64,000 nucleotides of DNA from Shewanella mangrovi (GCF_000753795.1 NZ_JPEO01000001.1:124001-188000); one strand, 5' to 3'. Positions 8,217 to 18,769 are shown, counted from the stretch's first letter. Program-made: numbers and translations. Notes: generated by a model from the letters alone, not told the origin.

Positions 8217-11042
8217 TCAACTCAACATCGGCTTCAAAAAACGTGCAGTATGCGATGTTGGGTGCTGCGCCACTTCAGCGGGTGTTCCAGCCGTTAAAAT
8301 GGTACCGCCGCCTGCGCCGCCTTCAGGGCCTAAATCTATAATCCAATCAGCAGTTTTGATCACATCGAGATTGTGCTCAATCACCACGATGGTGTTGCCC
8401 TGGCCCTTGAGACGATGCAGTACATCCAGCAACATCTGAATATCGGCAAAGTGCAAACCTGTGGTTGGCTCATCTAGGATATACAGGGTTTTGCCGGTAT
8501 CACGCTTGGACAGTTCTTTCGCCAATTTTACCCGCTGCGCTTCACCGCCGGAGAGCGTAGTAGCACTTTGGCCAAGCTGAATGTAGGACAGGCCCACTTC
8601 CATCAGTGTTTGCAGCTTACGGGCAATCGCAGGTACCGCATCGAAGAACACTCGCGCTTCTTCTACGGTCATCTGCAGTACTTCGTGAATGCTCTTACCT
8701 TTATATTTCACTTCCAGCGTTTCACGGTTATAGCGTTTGCCTTTACAGACATCGCACGGCACGTAAACATCGGGCAGGAAGTGCATTTCTACCTTAATTA
8801 AACCGTCACCCTGACAGGCTTCGCAGCGGCCGCCTTTGACGTTAAACGAGAAGCGTCCCGGCTGATAACCGCGGGTGCGCGATTCTTGGGTGGCGGAGAA
8901 CAGCTCACGGATTGGCGTGAAGATGCCGGTGTAGGTGGCGGGGTTAGAGCGCGGCGTACGGCCAATCGGGCTCTGGTCGATATCCACCACTTTGTCGCAC
9001 TGTTCCATGCCTTCAATGCTTTTATATGGCGCGGGCTCAGTGACCGTTGCGCCATTGAGCATTCGGTGCGCAATGCGGAAAAAGGTGTCGTTGATCAGCG
9101 TCGATTTGCCTGAACCGGACACACCGGTAATACAGGTCAGCAAGCCGATCGGGATTTCCAAATCGACATCTTTGAGGTTGTTGCCGCTGGCACCAAACAG
9201 CTTGATCATCTTGTCCGGATCGCATGGCGTTGGCAGCGAACTGACTTCGATTTTCTTCTTACCTGACAGATATTGGCCAGTGATTGATTCATCGCAGGCG
9301 GTAATCTTGGCTAAATCACCAGCACACAAAACTTCACCGCCGTGCACGCCAGCGCCGGGGCCGATGTCGATAATATGATCTGCCATGCGAATCGCATCTT
9401 CATCGTGCTCGACCACAATCACGGTATTACCGAGATCGCGCAGATGGGTGAGGGTGTTCAGCAAGCGCTCGTTATCTCGCTGATGCAAACCAATCGAAGG
9501 TTCATCGAGCACATACATCACCCCGACCAGACCAGCACCAATTTGGCTGGCGAGACGAATACGCTGCGCTTCACCACCGGAAAGGGTATCGGCTGAGCGA
9601 GATAGGCTGAGATAGTTAAGGCCAACGTTGACTAAGAAGCCTAAGCGATCGCCAATCTCTTTCAGCACTTTTTCGGCAATCTGCGCCTTTTGTCCTTCAA
9701 AGCTCAATTGAGTGAAGTAATCGCAGGCGTCGGCAATCGACCATTCGCTCAGTACGGGGAGGTTGATGTCGCCAATAAACACGTTACGGGCTTCTTCCCG
9801 CAGGCGTGAACCGCCACAACTGGTACATGGACGAGTGCTGATAAATTTGGCCAGTTCATCGCGCACCGTATTGGATTCTGTTTCGCGATAGCGACGATCC
9901 ATATTGTTGAGGATGCCCTCGAACGGGTGGTTGCGTACCACCACATCGCCGCGATCGTTGATGTATTTAAAGGCAATGCTGGTTTTGCCTGAGCCGTAAA
10001 GTACCACTTGCTGGATCTTCTCCGGCAGCTCGGCAAACGGCGTTTCCACGCTGAAGTTAAAGTGTTCGCCCAGAGATTTCAGCATCTGGAAGTAATAGAA
10101 ATTACGCCGATCCCAGCCGCGAATAGCACCGCCTGCCAGCGATAATTCATCATTGGTGATCACCCGCGATGGGTCGAAAAACTGTTGTACGCCCAAACCG
10201 TCACAAGTGGGGCAAGCACCTGCCGGATTGTTAAAAGAGAACAAACGCGGTTCCAACTCGGCCATCGAATAACCGCATTGCGAGCAGGCAAAGTTAGCCG
10301 AGAACAGCAATTCAGGCGCCTTTTTGTCGTCCATGCTGACCACGGTGGCGATGCCGCCTGACAGCTCCAGCGCGGTTTCAAATGATTCGGCCAATCGCTG
10401 CTGCAGATCGTCACGCACTTTAAAGCGGTCCACCACCACTTCGATGGTATGTTTGACTTGCAGTTCCAGCGTTGGCGGATCGGAGAGATCGCAGACTTCA
10501 CCATCGATACGGGCACGGATATAACCTTGTGCTGCCAAGCTTTGCAGCAGTTTAACGTGCTCACCTTTACGGGCTTGGATCACAGGTGCCAGCAGCATTA
10601 AGCGCTCGCCCTCGGGGCGGGTTAGCACTTGGTCGACCATCTGACTGACGGTTTGTGCCGCCAAGTTTTCACCATGGGTCGGGCAGCGTGGCTCACCCAC
10701 ACGGGCAAACAGCAAACGTAGATAGTCGTACACTTCGGTAATAGTGCCCACGGTGGAACGTGGATTGTGGGAAGTGGATTTCTGCTCAATCGAAATCGCA
10801 GGGCTTAAGCCTTCAATATGATCAACATCGGGCTTTTCCATCAAACTGAGGAATTGCCGAGCATAGGCTGACAGTGACTCAACATAACGGCGTTGACCTT
10901 CGGCGTACAAGGTATCAAACGCCAACGATGACTTACCTGAACCTGATAACCCGGTGATTACAATCAACTTATCGCGAGGAATGGTGAGATTGATATTTTT
11001 CAGATTATGGGTGCGGGCACCGCGGATTTCGATGTTTTCCAT
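8217..11042 (-). CDS. uvrA: UvrA, excision nuclease subunit A
   Basis: A 941-residue DNA damage sensor of nucleotide excision repair, acting with UvrB and UvrC. Two ABC ATPase modules are visible: Walker [14 protein letters not shown] near the start and [13 protein letters not shown] in the second half, signature motifs LSGGEAQR in both, and Walker B with [12 protein letters not shown] and [10 protein letters not shown]. Three zinc sites appear as CxxC pairs (FACSQCGYS with [22 protein letters not shown] with [10 protein letters not shown]). I start at ATG 11042 because [14 protein letters not shown] is the family start; the reading frame runs 27 codons further up without a good ribosome site. 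No clear LexA box was seen upstream. Confidence 0.97.
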   Translation of the reverse strand: MENIEIRGARTHNLKNINLTIPRDKLIVITGLSGSGKSSLAFDTLYAEGQRRYVESLSAYARQFLSLMEKPDVDHIEGLSPAISIEQKSTSHNPRSTVGTITEVYDYLRLLFARVGEPRCPTHGENLAAQTVSQMVDQVLTRPEGERLMLLAPVIQARKGEHVKLLQSLAAQGYIRARIDGEVCDLSDPPTLELQVKHTIEVVVDRFKVRDDLQQRLAESFETALELSGGIATVVSMDDKKAPELLFSANFACSQCGYSMAELEPRLFSFNNPAGACPTCDGLGVQQFFDPSRVITNDELSLAGGAIRGWDRRNFYYFQMLKSLGEHFNFSVETPFAELPEKIQQVVLYGSGKTSIAFKYINDRGDVVVRNHPFEGILNNMDRRYRETESNTVRDELAKFISTRPCTSCGGSRLREEARNVFIGDINLPVLSEWSIADACDYFTQLSFEGQKAQIAEKVLKEIGDRLGFLVNVGLNYLSLSRSADTLSGGEAQRIRLASQIGAGLVGVMYVLDEPSIGLHQRDNERLLNTLTHLRDLGNTVIVVEHDEDAIRMADHIIDIGPGAGVHGGEVLCAGDLAKITACDESITGQYLSGKKKIEVSSLPTPCDPDKMIKLFGASGNNLKDVDLEIPIGLLTCITGVSGSGKSTLINDTFFRIAHRMLNGATVTEPAPYKSIEGMEQCDKVVDIDQSPIGRTPRSNPATYTGIFTPIRELFSATQESRTRGYQPGRFSFNVKGGRCEACQGDGLIKVEMHFLPDVYVPCDVCKGKRYNRETLEVKYKGKSIHEVLQMTVEEARVFFDAVPAIARKLQTLMEVGLSYIQLGQSATTLSGGEAQRVKLAKELSKRDTGKTLYILDEPTTGLHFADIQMLLDVLHRLKGQGNTIVVIEHNLDVIKTADWIIDLGPEGGAGGGTILTAGTPAEVAQHPTSHTARFLKPMLS

Positions 11043-11161
11043 GTTGAAAAGGCTTTTACTGCTTGCTGGAGGAAAACGTGCAGTATTGCACAAAATCAGC
11101 ACAGCTCCTAGATGCAATAGCAATGAAACTAAGACGGATTCGGTGCACTAATAAACGCGAA

Positions 11162-12034
11162 TTAGCACTTAAGTTGCCCGCGTAAAAAGGCCACCACACG
11201 CTCGGCACGGCTGGATAGCGGCCACTCGCGACGATGGATTAACCATAAGGTATCCACTACCGCAACTTCGCTGCTGACCACCGAGATTGCCGCTTGCTCA
11301 GCAAAGCTACTGCGGGCGAAATGCGGCAGTACAGTAAACCCTAAACCACGCGCCACTGGCGCTAATAATAGGCTGACTTGGTTAGTAAAACCGCTGATAG
11401 GCAAGCTACTTATGCCGGGGTTACCGGGAAACACCCGGCTCAGCAGGCGTGTCGCCATGGCGCGGCCATCGGGATGGTCAATAAAGCCTAAATCGACTAA
11501 GTCTTGCCAGCGTTGAATCGTCTTACCCGCAGGCACCACAAGCTCTAACGGTTCTTTGGTAAAACAGCTGGCATTCAAACGCGCATCGTCGGGCTTAATA
11601 TTGGTGATGCCTAATTCAAACTTATTGCTGAGCACAGCTTCCACGACTTCCGGATCGGGGGCAAAGCGATGACGAAGGACTAAGCCAGGGTGTTGTTGCT
11701 GCATGTCGAGCAACAGTGGGTACAGCCGCAAACCGATACTGCCAGTGGATACTAAACCCACGTCACCACAGGTCGATTCGCATTCGGTGAGACGGATCTG
11801 CAAGCGATTTTCCGCGTGTTGTATCTCTTGATGATATTGCAGCAACGCCAAGCCTGCCGGGGTCAAGGTCATCTCGCGGCCTCGACGGAGCAACAGTTGC
11901 CCGTGTTGCTGTTCCAACTGGCGCATCTGCTGACTCACTGCTGCTTGGGTTATGCCTAAGCGCTCGGCGGTGCGAGTAAAGTTTTTCATCTCACTGAGCA
12001 CGGCAAAGGTGTGCAGCCACTGCGGATTAATCAT
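11162..12034 (-). CDS. LysR-family transcriptional regulator
   Basis: A 290-residue LysR regulator. The N-terminal winged helix-turn-helix (NPQWLHTFAVLSEMKNFTRT through ITQAAVSQQMRQLEQQHG) is followed by a linker and a periplasmic-binding-like effector domain. It diverges from an old-yellow-enzyme gene, with a TTATC-N5-GATAA palindrome in the gap, so it most likely controls that gene and itself. The ligand is unknown. Confidence 0.9.
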   Translation of the reverse strand: MINPQWLHTFAVLSEMKNFTRTAERLGITQAAVSQQMRQLEQQHGQLLLRRGREMTLTPAGLALLQYHQEIQHAENRLQIRLTECESTCGDVGLVSTGSIGLRLYPLLLDMQQQHPGLVLRHRFAPDPEVVEAVLSNKFELGITNIKPDDARLNASCFTKEPLELVVPAGKTIQRWQDLVDLGFIDHPDGRAMATRLLSRVFPGNPGISSLPISGFTNQVSLLLAPVARGLGFTVLPHFARSSFAEQAAISVVSSEVAVVDTLWLIHRREWPLSSRAERVVAFLRGQLKC

Positions 12035-12040
12035 AAGTAA

Positions 12041-12060
12041 AATTTATCATAACGATAATT
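12041..12060. promoter_or_regulatory. Candidate LysR-type operator
   Basis: TTATC-ATAAC-GATAA is a palindrome of the T-N11-A type typical for LysR regulators. It starts seven bases upstream of the LysR gene start in the gap shared with the divergent OYE gene. Confidence 0.5.
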
Positions 12061-12206
12061 GGTCACTGGTTCATATTATAGTTGTTGCGGCCTACACTGA
12101 GGCAACTAAATTTCTCCAATCGTTTTTGTCGCAAAGCAACCCATGGTGTGCGAGCAAAAACGACGGAGCGTTTGTTATCTCTGTTTAGTTGTTATTAGGA
12201 AGCTTT

Positions 12207-13322
12207 ATGTCTGCAATTTTTCAGCCGTACACACTCAAAGGTGTCACTCTGCGTAACCGTATTGCGGTGCCGCCCATGTGTCAGTACAGCGCAATTAACG
12301 GTTACACCAGTGATTGGCATCAAGCGCATTATGCATCTATTGCCCGAGGTGGGGCGGGATTGGTGATCGTGGAAGCAACCGCTGTATCGCCAGAAGGCCG
12401 TATTACACCAGGATGCACCGGGCTATGGGAAGATGGCCAAGTTCAGGGCATGGCTGCTGTTGCTAAAGCGATTAAAACGGCCGGTGCTGTGCCGGGGATT
12501 CAGATTGGTCATGCCGGAAGAAAGGCGAGTGCCAACCGTCCTTGGCAGGGCGATGATCATATTCCATCGGAGCACGCGGATGGCTGGGATACCATTGCAC
12601 CATCGGCTGTCGCCTTTGGTGGCGGTTTACCGAAAGTGCCGCATGCGATGACGTTCGACGATATTCAGCGGGTCACCGCCGATTTTGTCTGCGCCGCCAA
12701 GCGTGCGCTCGACGCGGGTTTTGAATGGCTCGAGCTGCATTTTGCCCATGGTTATCTGGCGCAGAGCTTTTTCTCTCGTGAAGCTAACCAACGCACTGAT
12801 GAATACGGTGGTGATGCTGCTGGTCGTGGTCGTTTCTTACTGGAAACGCTGCGCGCCGTGCGTGAAGTGTGGCCGGAAAATCTGCCTTTGACCGCCCGTT
12901 TTGGTGTGATTGAGTTCGACGGCCGTGATGAAGAAACGCTGGCGGAGTCCATTGAATTAGTGCGGCAGTTTAAGGCGGCTGGACTCGATATGCTCAACGT
13001 TAGCATGGGCTTCTCCACCCAAAACGCCAACGTGCCTTGGGCCTCTGGCTTTATGGTGCCTTATGCTGCTCAAGTGGCACAACAAACTGAAATCCCAGTA
13101 GCTACCAGTTGGTGTATTGATGATCCACTGCTAGCGAACCAAGCAATTGCCGACGGTAGCATCGATTTGGTGATGATTGGTCGTGCTCACTTAGCCGATC
13201 CACATTATCCACTGCAGATCGCGTTGGCACTCGGTGAAGAAAAGCCCGCCGCAGTATTGCCTGAGCAATACGCCTACTGGTTGTCACGTTATCGTGGTCC
13301 CGGCACGGGGTCTGCGCAATAA
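12207..13322 (+). CDS. Old yellow enzyme family NADH:flavin oxidoreductase (YqjM-like)
   Basis: A 371-residue FMN-dependent ene-reductase of the OYE family, likely reducing activated C=C bonds with NAD(P)H. The barrel shows RNRIAVPPMCQYSA with the flavin-tuning cysteine of the thermophilic-like/YqjM class, QIGHAGRKAS, the active-site region HFAHGYL, and MIGRAHLADPH near the phosphate site. I start at ATG 12207, six bases after AGGA; an in-frame TTG at 12189 is unlikely. It diverges from a LysR gene, its probable regulator. A terminator follows. Confidence 0.92.
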   Translation: MSAIFQPYTLKGVTLRNRIAVPPMCQYSAINGYTSDWHQAHYASIARGGAGLVIVEATAVSPEGRITPGCTGLWEDGQVQGMAAVAKAIKTAGAVPGIQIGHAGRKASANRPWQGDDHIPSEHADGWDTIAPSAVAFGGGLPKVPHAMTFDDIQRVTADFVCAAKRALDAGFEWLELHFAHGYLAQSFFSREANQRTDEYGGDAAGRGRFLLETLRAVREVWPENLPLTARFGVIEFDGRDEETLAESIELVRQFKAAGLDMLNVSMGFSTQNANVPWASGFMVPYAAQVAQQTEIPVATSWCIDDPLLANQAIADGSIDLVMIGRAHLADPHYPLQIALALGEEKPAAVLPEQYAYWLSRYRGPGTGSAQ

Positions 13323-13346
13323 TCCGTAGCTGCACTATCTTGCGAT

Positions 13347-13377
13347 AAAGCACCCAACAACGGGTGCTTTTCTATTT
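13347..13377 (+). terminator. Terminator after the OYE gene
   Basis: AAAGCACCC and GGGTGCTTT around AACAAC, followed by a T-rich stretch. Confidence 0.85.
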
Positions 13378-13590
13378 TGCCTACCATGCTGCGCGCTAAA
13401 ATGTGACTGAGCTGCAGCAGCTATCCATCTGTATTAACGGAATTTAATTATTCTATCTTTTTGATTAATTAAGCTTAAATTAATTTTTTGGCGGCCGAGC
13501 TCGCAAGTGGCTGATTTTGCTTTTGGGTGAACATTGGCCTCGTGTTAACATTTACTTTCTTAAGTTTTTAATAATTAAAAGGCATCGCAA

Positions 13591-14958
13591 ATGGCCAAAA
13601 ACGGGCTTTCCGGCACCGAGAAACGGGTCGCGTTTTCGCTCGCGAGTGTGTTTGGACTGCGAATGATGGGCTTGTTTATGATCATGCCCGTGTTCGCATT
13701 GTATGGTCAGCACCTGCAAGGTTTTTCACCGCTTTGGGTTGGTATCGCTATCGGCGCATACGGCCTAACACAAGCATTACTGCAGATCCCAATGGGGATT
13801 CTTTCCGACAAAATCGGCCGCAAACCCGTGATTCTTGCGGGCTTGTTGGTGTTCGCTGCGGGTAGCGTTGTCGCTGCTATGTCTGACACCATCTATGGCG
13901 TCGTCGCTGGGCGTGCACTGCAGGGGATGGGCGCCATTGCGGCGGCGGTATTAGCTTTAGCGGCGGATTTAACCCGCGATGAGCAACGTACCAAAGTGAT
14001 GGCGATTATCGGCATGTGTATTGGTGGCTCATTTGCGCTGGCACTGCTGGCTGGTCCCGTCGTCACGCAATATCTGGGGTTGTCTGGTTTATTTGGCTTA
14101 ACCGCAGTGTTGGCATTGGTGGGCATGGTGATCATGTATCTGTTGGTGCCGAATCCGGTAGGCCATGCACCGAGCGGTGATACTACTGCTGATGCGGGTA
14201 AGTTGCTGAAAATGCTAAAAGATCCACAGCTGTTTCGTCTCGATGCTGGTATCTTTTTATTGCACTTGACGCTGACCGCTGTCTTCGTGGCACTGCCGCT
14301 TGATTTGGTCGATGCCGGGTTGGTGAAAGAGCATCACTGGATGCTGTATTTCCCCGCGTTTGTACTGTCATTTATGTTGATGGTGCCGATGATTATCATT
14401 GGGGTGAAGCGGCAGAACACCAAACAGATGTTCCAAATCGCCTTGGTGATTATGGTGGTCGCGCTGTCGATAATGGCGTTGTTTGCACACTCATTAGTTG
14501 CGCTATGCGTGGCAATTATTGCCTTCTTCACCGCGTTTAACTATCTGGAAGCGTCACTGCCAAGTTTGATCTCTAAATTTTGTCCGATTGGTGCTAAAGG
14601 CTCGGCCATGGGCGTGTATTCGACCAGCCAGTTTTTAGGTGCATTCTGTGGTGGTGTGCTCGGTGGCAGTGCTTATCAAATGGTCGGCGCCGAAGGGGTA
14701 TTTTGTGTTGGTATCGTGCTAATGCTGGTGTGGCTGGCACTGACTTTTGGCATGAAAAATCCAAAACTTCTCAAAAGTTACACGCTAGAAGCCAATGTGG
14801 ATGGTCGTGAACATGCACGTAAAATGGCGACTGAATTGTCGCAACTGACAGGTGTTGCAGAGGCGATTGTGGTGCTGGAAGAGAAGGTTGCCTATCTCAA
14901 GGTTGATGACAAATTTGATTTAAGACAGGCGCGAGCTGTGTTAGGCTCTGCCAGTTAG
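13591..14958 (+). CDS. MFS transporter, YajR-like with C-terminal domain
   Basis: A 455-residue major facilitator with about twelve membrane helices. The MFS motif A is seen after helix 2 as GILSDKIGRKPVI, and helix 5 carries the antiporter-type motif. After the last helix (VWLALTFGM) a soluble tail of about 70 residues (from KNPKLLKSYTLE to the end) resembles the small ferredoxin-like domain of E. coli YajR. It sits between uvrA and ssb, as in other Shewanella. The drug-efflux role is by family only; the substrate is unknown. The start ATG follows AAAAGG by seven bases. Confidence 0.88.
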   Translation: MAKNGLSGTEKRVAFSLASVFGLRMMGLFMIMPVFALYGQHLQGFSPLWVGIAIGAYGLTQALLQIPMGILSDKIGRKPVILAGLLVFAAGSVVAAMSDTIYGVVAGRALQGMGAIAAAVLALAADLTRDEQRTKVMAIIGMCIGGSFALALLAGPVVTQYLGLSGLFGLTAVLALVGMVIMYLLVPNPVGHAPSGDTTADAGKLLKMLKDPQLFRLDAGIFLLHLTLTAVFVALPLDLVDAGLVKEHHWMLYFPAFVLSFMLMVPMIIIGVKRQNTKQMFQIALVIMVVALSIMALFAHSLVALCVAIIAFFTAFNYLEASLPSLISKFCPIGAKGSAMGVYSTSQFLGAFCGGVLGGSAYQMVGAEGVFCVGIVLMLVWLALTFGMKNPKLLKSYTLEANVDGREHARKMATELSQLTGVAEAIVVLEEKVAYLKVDDKFDLRQARAVLGSAS

Positions 14959-14997
14959 ATCGATTCAGCACAGCTAAGCAAAATTCAGGAGAGTTAA

Positions 14998-15690
14998 ATG
15001 GCCAGTCGTGGTGTTAACAAAGTAATTCTGGTAGGTAATCTGGGACAAGATCCAGAAGTACGTTACATGCCAAACGGCAATGCCGTTGCCAATATCACGG
15101 TAGCAACCAGTGATACCTGGAAAGACCAACAGGGTCAGCAGCAGGAACGTACCGAATGGCACCGTGTGGTGTTCTTCGGCAAACTGGCAGAGATCGCCGG
15201 TGAATATCTGCGCAAAGGTTCTCAGGTTTATCTGGAAGGTAAACTGCAAACCCGTAAGTGGAAAGACCAAAGCGGTCAGGACCGTTACACCACTGAAATC
15301 GTTGTTGATATGAACGGCAGCATGCAGATGCTCGGTGGCCGTAACCAAGGTCAAGGTGGCGCACCAAGCGGCAACATGGGCGGCGGTTATAGCGGTGCAC
15401 CGCAACAAGGTGGTAGCAACAACCAATACAGCGCTGCACCTCAGCAATCGTCGCAACCTCAGTATTCTGCGCCGCAACAACCACAACAATATAATGCTGC
15501 GCCGCAACAGTCGGCACCTGCCTATCAGCAGCCACAGCAAAACAGTGGTAACAGCGGTTATGCGCCTAAGCCACAACAGGCTCAGCGTCCACAACAAGCT
15601 GCGCCGCAACAGTCCGCGCCAGCGCAACAACCACAACAGAACTACACACCAGATCTGGATGATGGTTGGGATGATGATATCCCGTTCTAA
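14998..15690 (+). CDS. ssb: Single-stranded DNA-binding protein Ssb
   Basis: A 230-residue Ssb that coats single-stranded DNA in replication and repair. The OB fold covers about residues 1-112 ([45 protein letters not shown]). A long Gln/Pro/Ala/Gly-rich linker follows, encoded by imperfect CAA/CCA-rich repeats. The acidic tip [10 protein letters not shown] binds partner proteins. The linker is longer than in E. coli Ssb (177 residues in total), which is common in Shewanella. AGGAG precedes the ATG. Confidence 0.97.
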   Translation: MASRGVNKVILVGNLGQDPEVRYMPNGNAVANITVATSDTWKDQQGQQQERTEWHRVVFFGKLAEIAGEYLRKGSQVYLEGKLQTRKWKDQSGQDRYTTEIVVDMNGSMQMLGGRNQGQGGAPSGNMGGGYSGAPQQGGSNNQYSAAPQQSSQPQYSAPQQPQQYNAAPQQSAPAYQQPQQNSGNSGYAPKPQQAQRPQQAAPQQSAPAQQPQQNYTPDLDDGWDDDIPF

Positions 15691-15694
15691 TTGT

Positions 15695-15722
15695 TTTCAA
15701 TGAAGCAAGCGCTTCATTGAAA
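15695..15722. repeat. Perfect 12-base inverted repeat after ssb
   Basis: TTTCAATGAAGC and its complement flank AAGC, five bases after the ssb stop and just before the ssb terminator. It can fold as an mRNA 3' hairpin; it has no T run of its own. Confidence 0.8.
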
Positions 15723-15728
15723 GGATTG

Positions 15729-15758
15729 AAAAAGCCACTGGAATCCAGTGGCTTTTTT
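15729..15758 (+). terminator. Terminator of ssb
   Basis: AAAAAGCCACTGGA and TCCAGTGGCTTTTTT form a near-perfect stem with a T run. Confidence 0.92.
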
Positions 15759-15828
15759 GTTGGGAAAATTTGGGATTTATCTTCTGAATGTTTGCTTTGT
15801 GTCGTCAAAAAGCAAGCAAGTAATAGCG

Positions 15829-15855
15829 GGTTCGAGCCCCAGCTATTAGCTCAAG
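15829..15855 (-). terminator. Hairpin with a tRNA T-arm-like loop, probable terminator of the small membrane gene
   Basis: TAATAGC and GCTATTA pair around GGG-TTCGAG-CCC-CA. On the minus strand it is followed by a T-rich stretch (CTTGCTTGCTTTTTG), so it can end the small gene at 15868-16107. The loop looks like the GGTTCGA of a tRNA T arm but no other tRNA parts are present. Confidence 0.45.
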
Positions 15856-15867
15856 CAGGCATTTGTT

Positions 15868-16107
15868 CTAATTGTTCTTATCTTGGTTTGTTGCTTCATC
15901 AATTTTCTGCTGAGTGTTCTCTGCCGACTTTTGAACCAATGAATCAAGATTACTCTTAAGTTGTTTAAGATCTTGCGCATTTTGCGGGACGGATGCTTCG
16001 CTGCCGGACGGATTCTGCTGGTCGGTTATTGGACTAATAGTTTTTATTTGATCCAAGGATAACCAAGCAATTATCACCAATACAATTAGCAACAAAATTA
16101 TTCTCAT
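15868..16107 (-). CDS. Small single-span membrane protein of unknown function
   Basis: A 79-residue protein with one N-terminal hydrophobic helix (IILLLIVLVIIAWLSL) followed by a polar, Gln/Asn/Asp-rich tail predicted to be helical and partly coiled. AAGGA lies seven bases before the ATG, which supports it being real. It converges with ssb, with two hairpins in between. I do not recognise a family. The tail may lie in the periplasm or cytoplasm; sequence alone does not settle which. Confidence 0.65.
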   Translation of the reverse strand: MRIILLLIVLVIIAWLSLDQIKTISPITDQQNPSGSEASVPQNAQDLKQLKSNLDSLVQKSAENTQQKIDEATNQDKNN

Positions 16108-16313
16108 GATAAGTCCTTGGTAACGTTTTATATGCTAACGGAACTAAAAGTCGCCCACTGAAGTAATCGCGTCAAGTACAGCAGTTGATAAGTAATCTAT
16201 CAGAGTCACACGGACTGATCGACCTGGAAAAATGAAACAGATTTATGGAGTGCGAACAAGCGTTGGAAAGGGAAAAGGCATTGCTGCGTGATACATCAAT
16301 GCCTTGGTGGTTG

Positions 16314-16847
16314 TTATTCGCGAGCGCCGATCGGCACCATGATGTGAACGTATGGCGTACCTTTCCACATCACATAAGGGCCGCCGCTACTGGGATCGGT
16401 CGGTAACGAATCAAGTAATGCGGCATCTGGCGTAATAATCATCAGATGCGGGCCTTCTTTAATCCACTCATTATCGGGCGTTGGGCCCTGGGCAAAGGGA
16501 TCGATATTACTCGCGCCTTCATCGCCGGCGAGCATATAGGAGATCCCTATCGTTTTGGCTTGGAACGGCTTTTTGTTCATCCAAGCATCGGCCCATTCCA
16601 TCCATGGACCATCGAGACACATTGGGGCTGTGCCAACTAATTGTGCCGGGGTAGGGAAGCAGGTGTAATTGCTGGTGCCCTGTTGCAGCACATTTTTGTC
16701 CCAGTCGAGTACTGTGACTTTATCTCTTAATGTAGGCGGGGCCGCGCTAAGCGCGTCGGCGAGCAGTTTTTCAGCGTTATCCGCGGCATAGGCATTAAAC
16801 ATACAGCCCATTGATAACAGAATTAAGATATGAGTGCGGGGTTTCAT
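16314..16847 (-). CDS. Exported protein of unknown function
   Basis: A 177-residue protein with a clear signal peptide (ILILLSMGCMFNAYAA, cut likely after AYA). The mature part is rich in Trp and Pro, with two Cys (YTCFPTPAQ and APMCLDGPW) that may pair, and ends PYVHIMVPIGARE. I chose the second ATG (16847) because GAGGA is seven bases before it but only one base before the first ATG (16853). It resembles the group of short exported proteins with 'GPWMEWADAW' and 'GPHLMI' segments often left as hypothetical. It stands alone between intergenic regions. Confidence 0.75.
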   Translation of the reverse strand: MKPRTHILILLSMGCMFNAYAADNAEKLLADALSAAPPTLRDKVTVLDWDKNVLQQGTSNYTCFPTPAQLVGTAPMCLDGPWMEWADAWMNKKPFQAKTIGISYMLAGDEGASNIDPFAQGPTPDNEWIKEGPHLMIITPDAALLDSLPTDPSSGGPYVMWKGTPYVHIMVPIGARE

Positions 16848-16962
16848 GAGCATGTCCTCATACTTGTTTGTTACATATAGTTAACAAACATCGTTACCAA
16901 GTATAGGTGACATGGCTAAAGTGCTAGCGATTTTTTGAGAATAATTCTCGTTAGATCGTCCC

Positions 16963-16993
16963 ATAAAAAAGGGGCTAATCTGATTAGCCCCTC
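16963..16993 (-). terminator. Terminator of the mechanosensitive channel gene
   Basis: GGGGCTAATC and GATTAGCCCC around a single T, followed on the minus strand by six T residues. Confidence 0.9.
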
Positions 16994-17001
16994 TGTATTC
17001 G

Positions 17002-18624
17002 TTATTCGCGGTAGAAATGCACATCCCGTTGCGGGAATGGAATGGTGATGTTTTCTTCGTCGAAGCGCATTTTTACGGCGCGGGTGATATCCCAGTATAC
17101 ATCCCAGTAATCGTCCGGTTGTACCCAAGGGCGAACCACGAAGTCTACCGACGATTCGTTCAGTAGATGCAGTTTGACCCTTGGCTCTGGCTCGTCCAGC
17201 ACTTTCGGATGATTGCTAACAATCTCTTGTAGTACCCGTTCGGCCTTTTCGATGTCGTCGCTGTAACCAATACCAAAGGTCATATCAACGCGGCGATGTT
17301 GCTCGGCGGTAATATTGTTGATGGTGTCGCCCCAAATCTTATTGTTAGGTACGATTAATCTTTGGTTATCAAGAGTTTTAATGGTGGTGGACACCAGACT
17401 CATATGACTTACGCGGCCGGTGACGCCAGCGGCGTTGATTAGGTCGCCGACATCATACGGGCGGTAGATCAGAATCATCATGCCAGAGGCAAAGTTCGAC
17501 AGAGTATCCTGCAAGGCAAAGCCGATAATCACACCAGCGATACCGAAACCAGCCAGCAAAGGCCCCAGCTCAAAGCCCAGTTGCGACAGCGCGATCAGCA
17601 GGCCGATGGTCATCACTACCTTGCCAGACAGCCCGGTAAAGAAGTCCTGCAGCAGCATGCTGAAATTGAGCTTAGAGTTACTGACGGCTTTACGCACCAG
17701 TCGCTCTGCTAACTTAGACAGCAGGTGGGCGCAGAACAGGATCAGCATAAAGATAAACAGCTTAAAGGCGATACTTGGGCCGTTGTCGATGACGCCAGAT
17801 TCGGCAATGTTCAACCAGTTTTGCAGCAGTTGCGACACAAAGCTGACGTTAAATACGTCTTGGGTAATATCACCTGATACTGAAAACAGACTCTGTTTCA
17901 GGGCAATGGTGTCACCGCCAAGAGCATCTAGCATGGTGATGTCGGTGCCAAGGGCATTGCTGTTGTTACTCAGACGTTCTTTGAGAACAGCCAACTGCGC
18001 CCGTTGTTCACTGCTGGCATCTTTGCCTGCACCGTTAATATTGTCCACCAGTTCAGCAATCTGCTGCTGGTTATAAGCCACCAAACTTTGTAGTTCACTG
18101 GCTTGCTGCTGAATCTGCTGTTGCAAGGTTTTGCGCTGGGTTTCGGTATTGGCGTTTAGCTTATCTTCCCAGTTCAGCAGTTCTAATTGCCCACGAAAGA
18201 ACTCTGCTTTTTCGACGCTACGGCGCGACAGTTGCAACATCAACGCAGGGTCATTATCGCCACCAAGTTGGCCGGCAGTATGGGCGACTTCTTTATCGAG
18301 ATAATGCACAAACTCTTGCAAGCGCAGATGTTGCTGCTTTATCAGTGGCAATAGTTGTTCGGCTGGCAGCGTGTTGGCATCCACCTGTTCCTTCAGCTTA
18401 TTACGCAGCGCTTGTGCCTGCGCCTTGATGCGGTATTCAGTGACCGCTTTCAGTTCGCCTTTGCTGATTTGGATTTGGGCAATGCTCTGCATCATCGCCC
18501 GTTGCAGTTGGGCTAATTCGGCGCTGGTTTGATTTGTGGCCGTCGGCTCTGCGGCAGTCGGTTCGGCGGCAAATAGCGTACCCGTGAAACTTAGCGCAAA
18601 CGCCAATAGAAGTGATTTGTACAT
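17002..18624 (-). CDS. MscS-family mechanosensitive channel with periplasmic N-domain
   Basis: A 540-residue channel that should release solutes when the inner membrane is stretched. It begins with a signal peptide (LLLAFALSFTGTLFAA). A long Gln-rich helical, coiled-coil-like periplasmic region of about 230 residues follows, then membrane helices, and the MscS core: pore helix GIAGVIIGFALQDTLSNFAS, the beta domain (RPYDVGDLI, VPNNKIWGDTINN) and a C-terminal cytoplasmic part ending IPFPQRDVHF. I start at ATG 18624 to place the signal peptide at the N-terminus; the frame is open 28 codons further up. Confidence 0.88.
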   Translation of the reverse strand: MYKSLLLAFALSFTGTLFAAEPTAAEPTATNQTSAELAQLQRAMMQSIAQIQISKGELKAVTEYRIKAQAQALRNKLKEQVDANTLPAEQLLPLIKQQHLRLQEFVHYLDKEVAHTAGQLGGDNDPALMLQLSRRSVEKAEFFRGQLELLNWEDKLNANTETQRKTLQQQIQQQASELQSLVAYNQQQIAELVDNINGAGKDASSEQRAQLAVLKERLSNNSNALGTDITMLDALGGDTIALKQSLFSVSGDITQDVFNVSFVSQLLQNWLNIAESGVIDNGPSIAFKLFIFMLILFCAHLLSKLAERLVRKAVSNSKLNFSMLLQDFFTGLSGKVVMTIGLLIALSQLGFELGPLLAGFGIAGVIIGFALQDTLSNFASGMMILIYRPYDVGDLINAAGVTGRVSHMSLVSTTIKTLDNQRLIVPNNKIWGDTINNITAEQHRRVDMTFGIGYSDDIEKAERVLQEIVSNHPKVLDEPEPRVKLHLLNESSVDFVVRPWVQPDDYWDVYWDITRAVKMRFDEENITIPFPQRDVHFYRE

Positions 18625-18769
18625 GGGAGTTCCGTTCTCGGTTGCTGGCCAATATTGCATAAGGCCTTGGGCAATCTGCCACGATTGCGGTTCGATTGAC
18701 CACTGCAAACCGTTAAATGTGGCGGTTGCCGATAATGTAGCGCAACCACCGCACGATAAACACCTTTAG

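Noticed and set aside
11043..11161. LexA box upstream of uvrA
   Set aside because: No CTGT-N8-ACAG with acceptable fit was found.
14974..15636. 220-residue Leu/Arg-rich frame antisense to ssb
   Set aside because: It is the mirror of the CAA/CCA-rich ssb linker and not protein-like.
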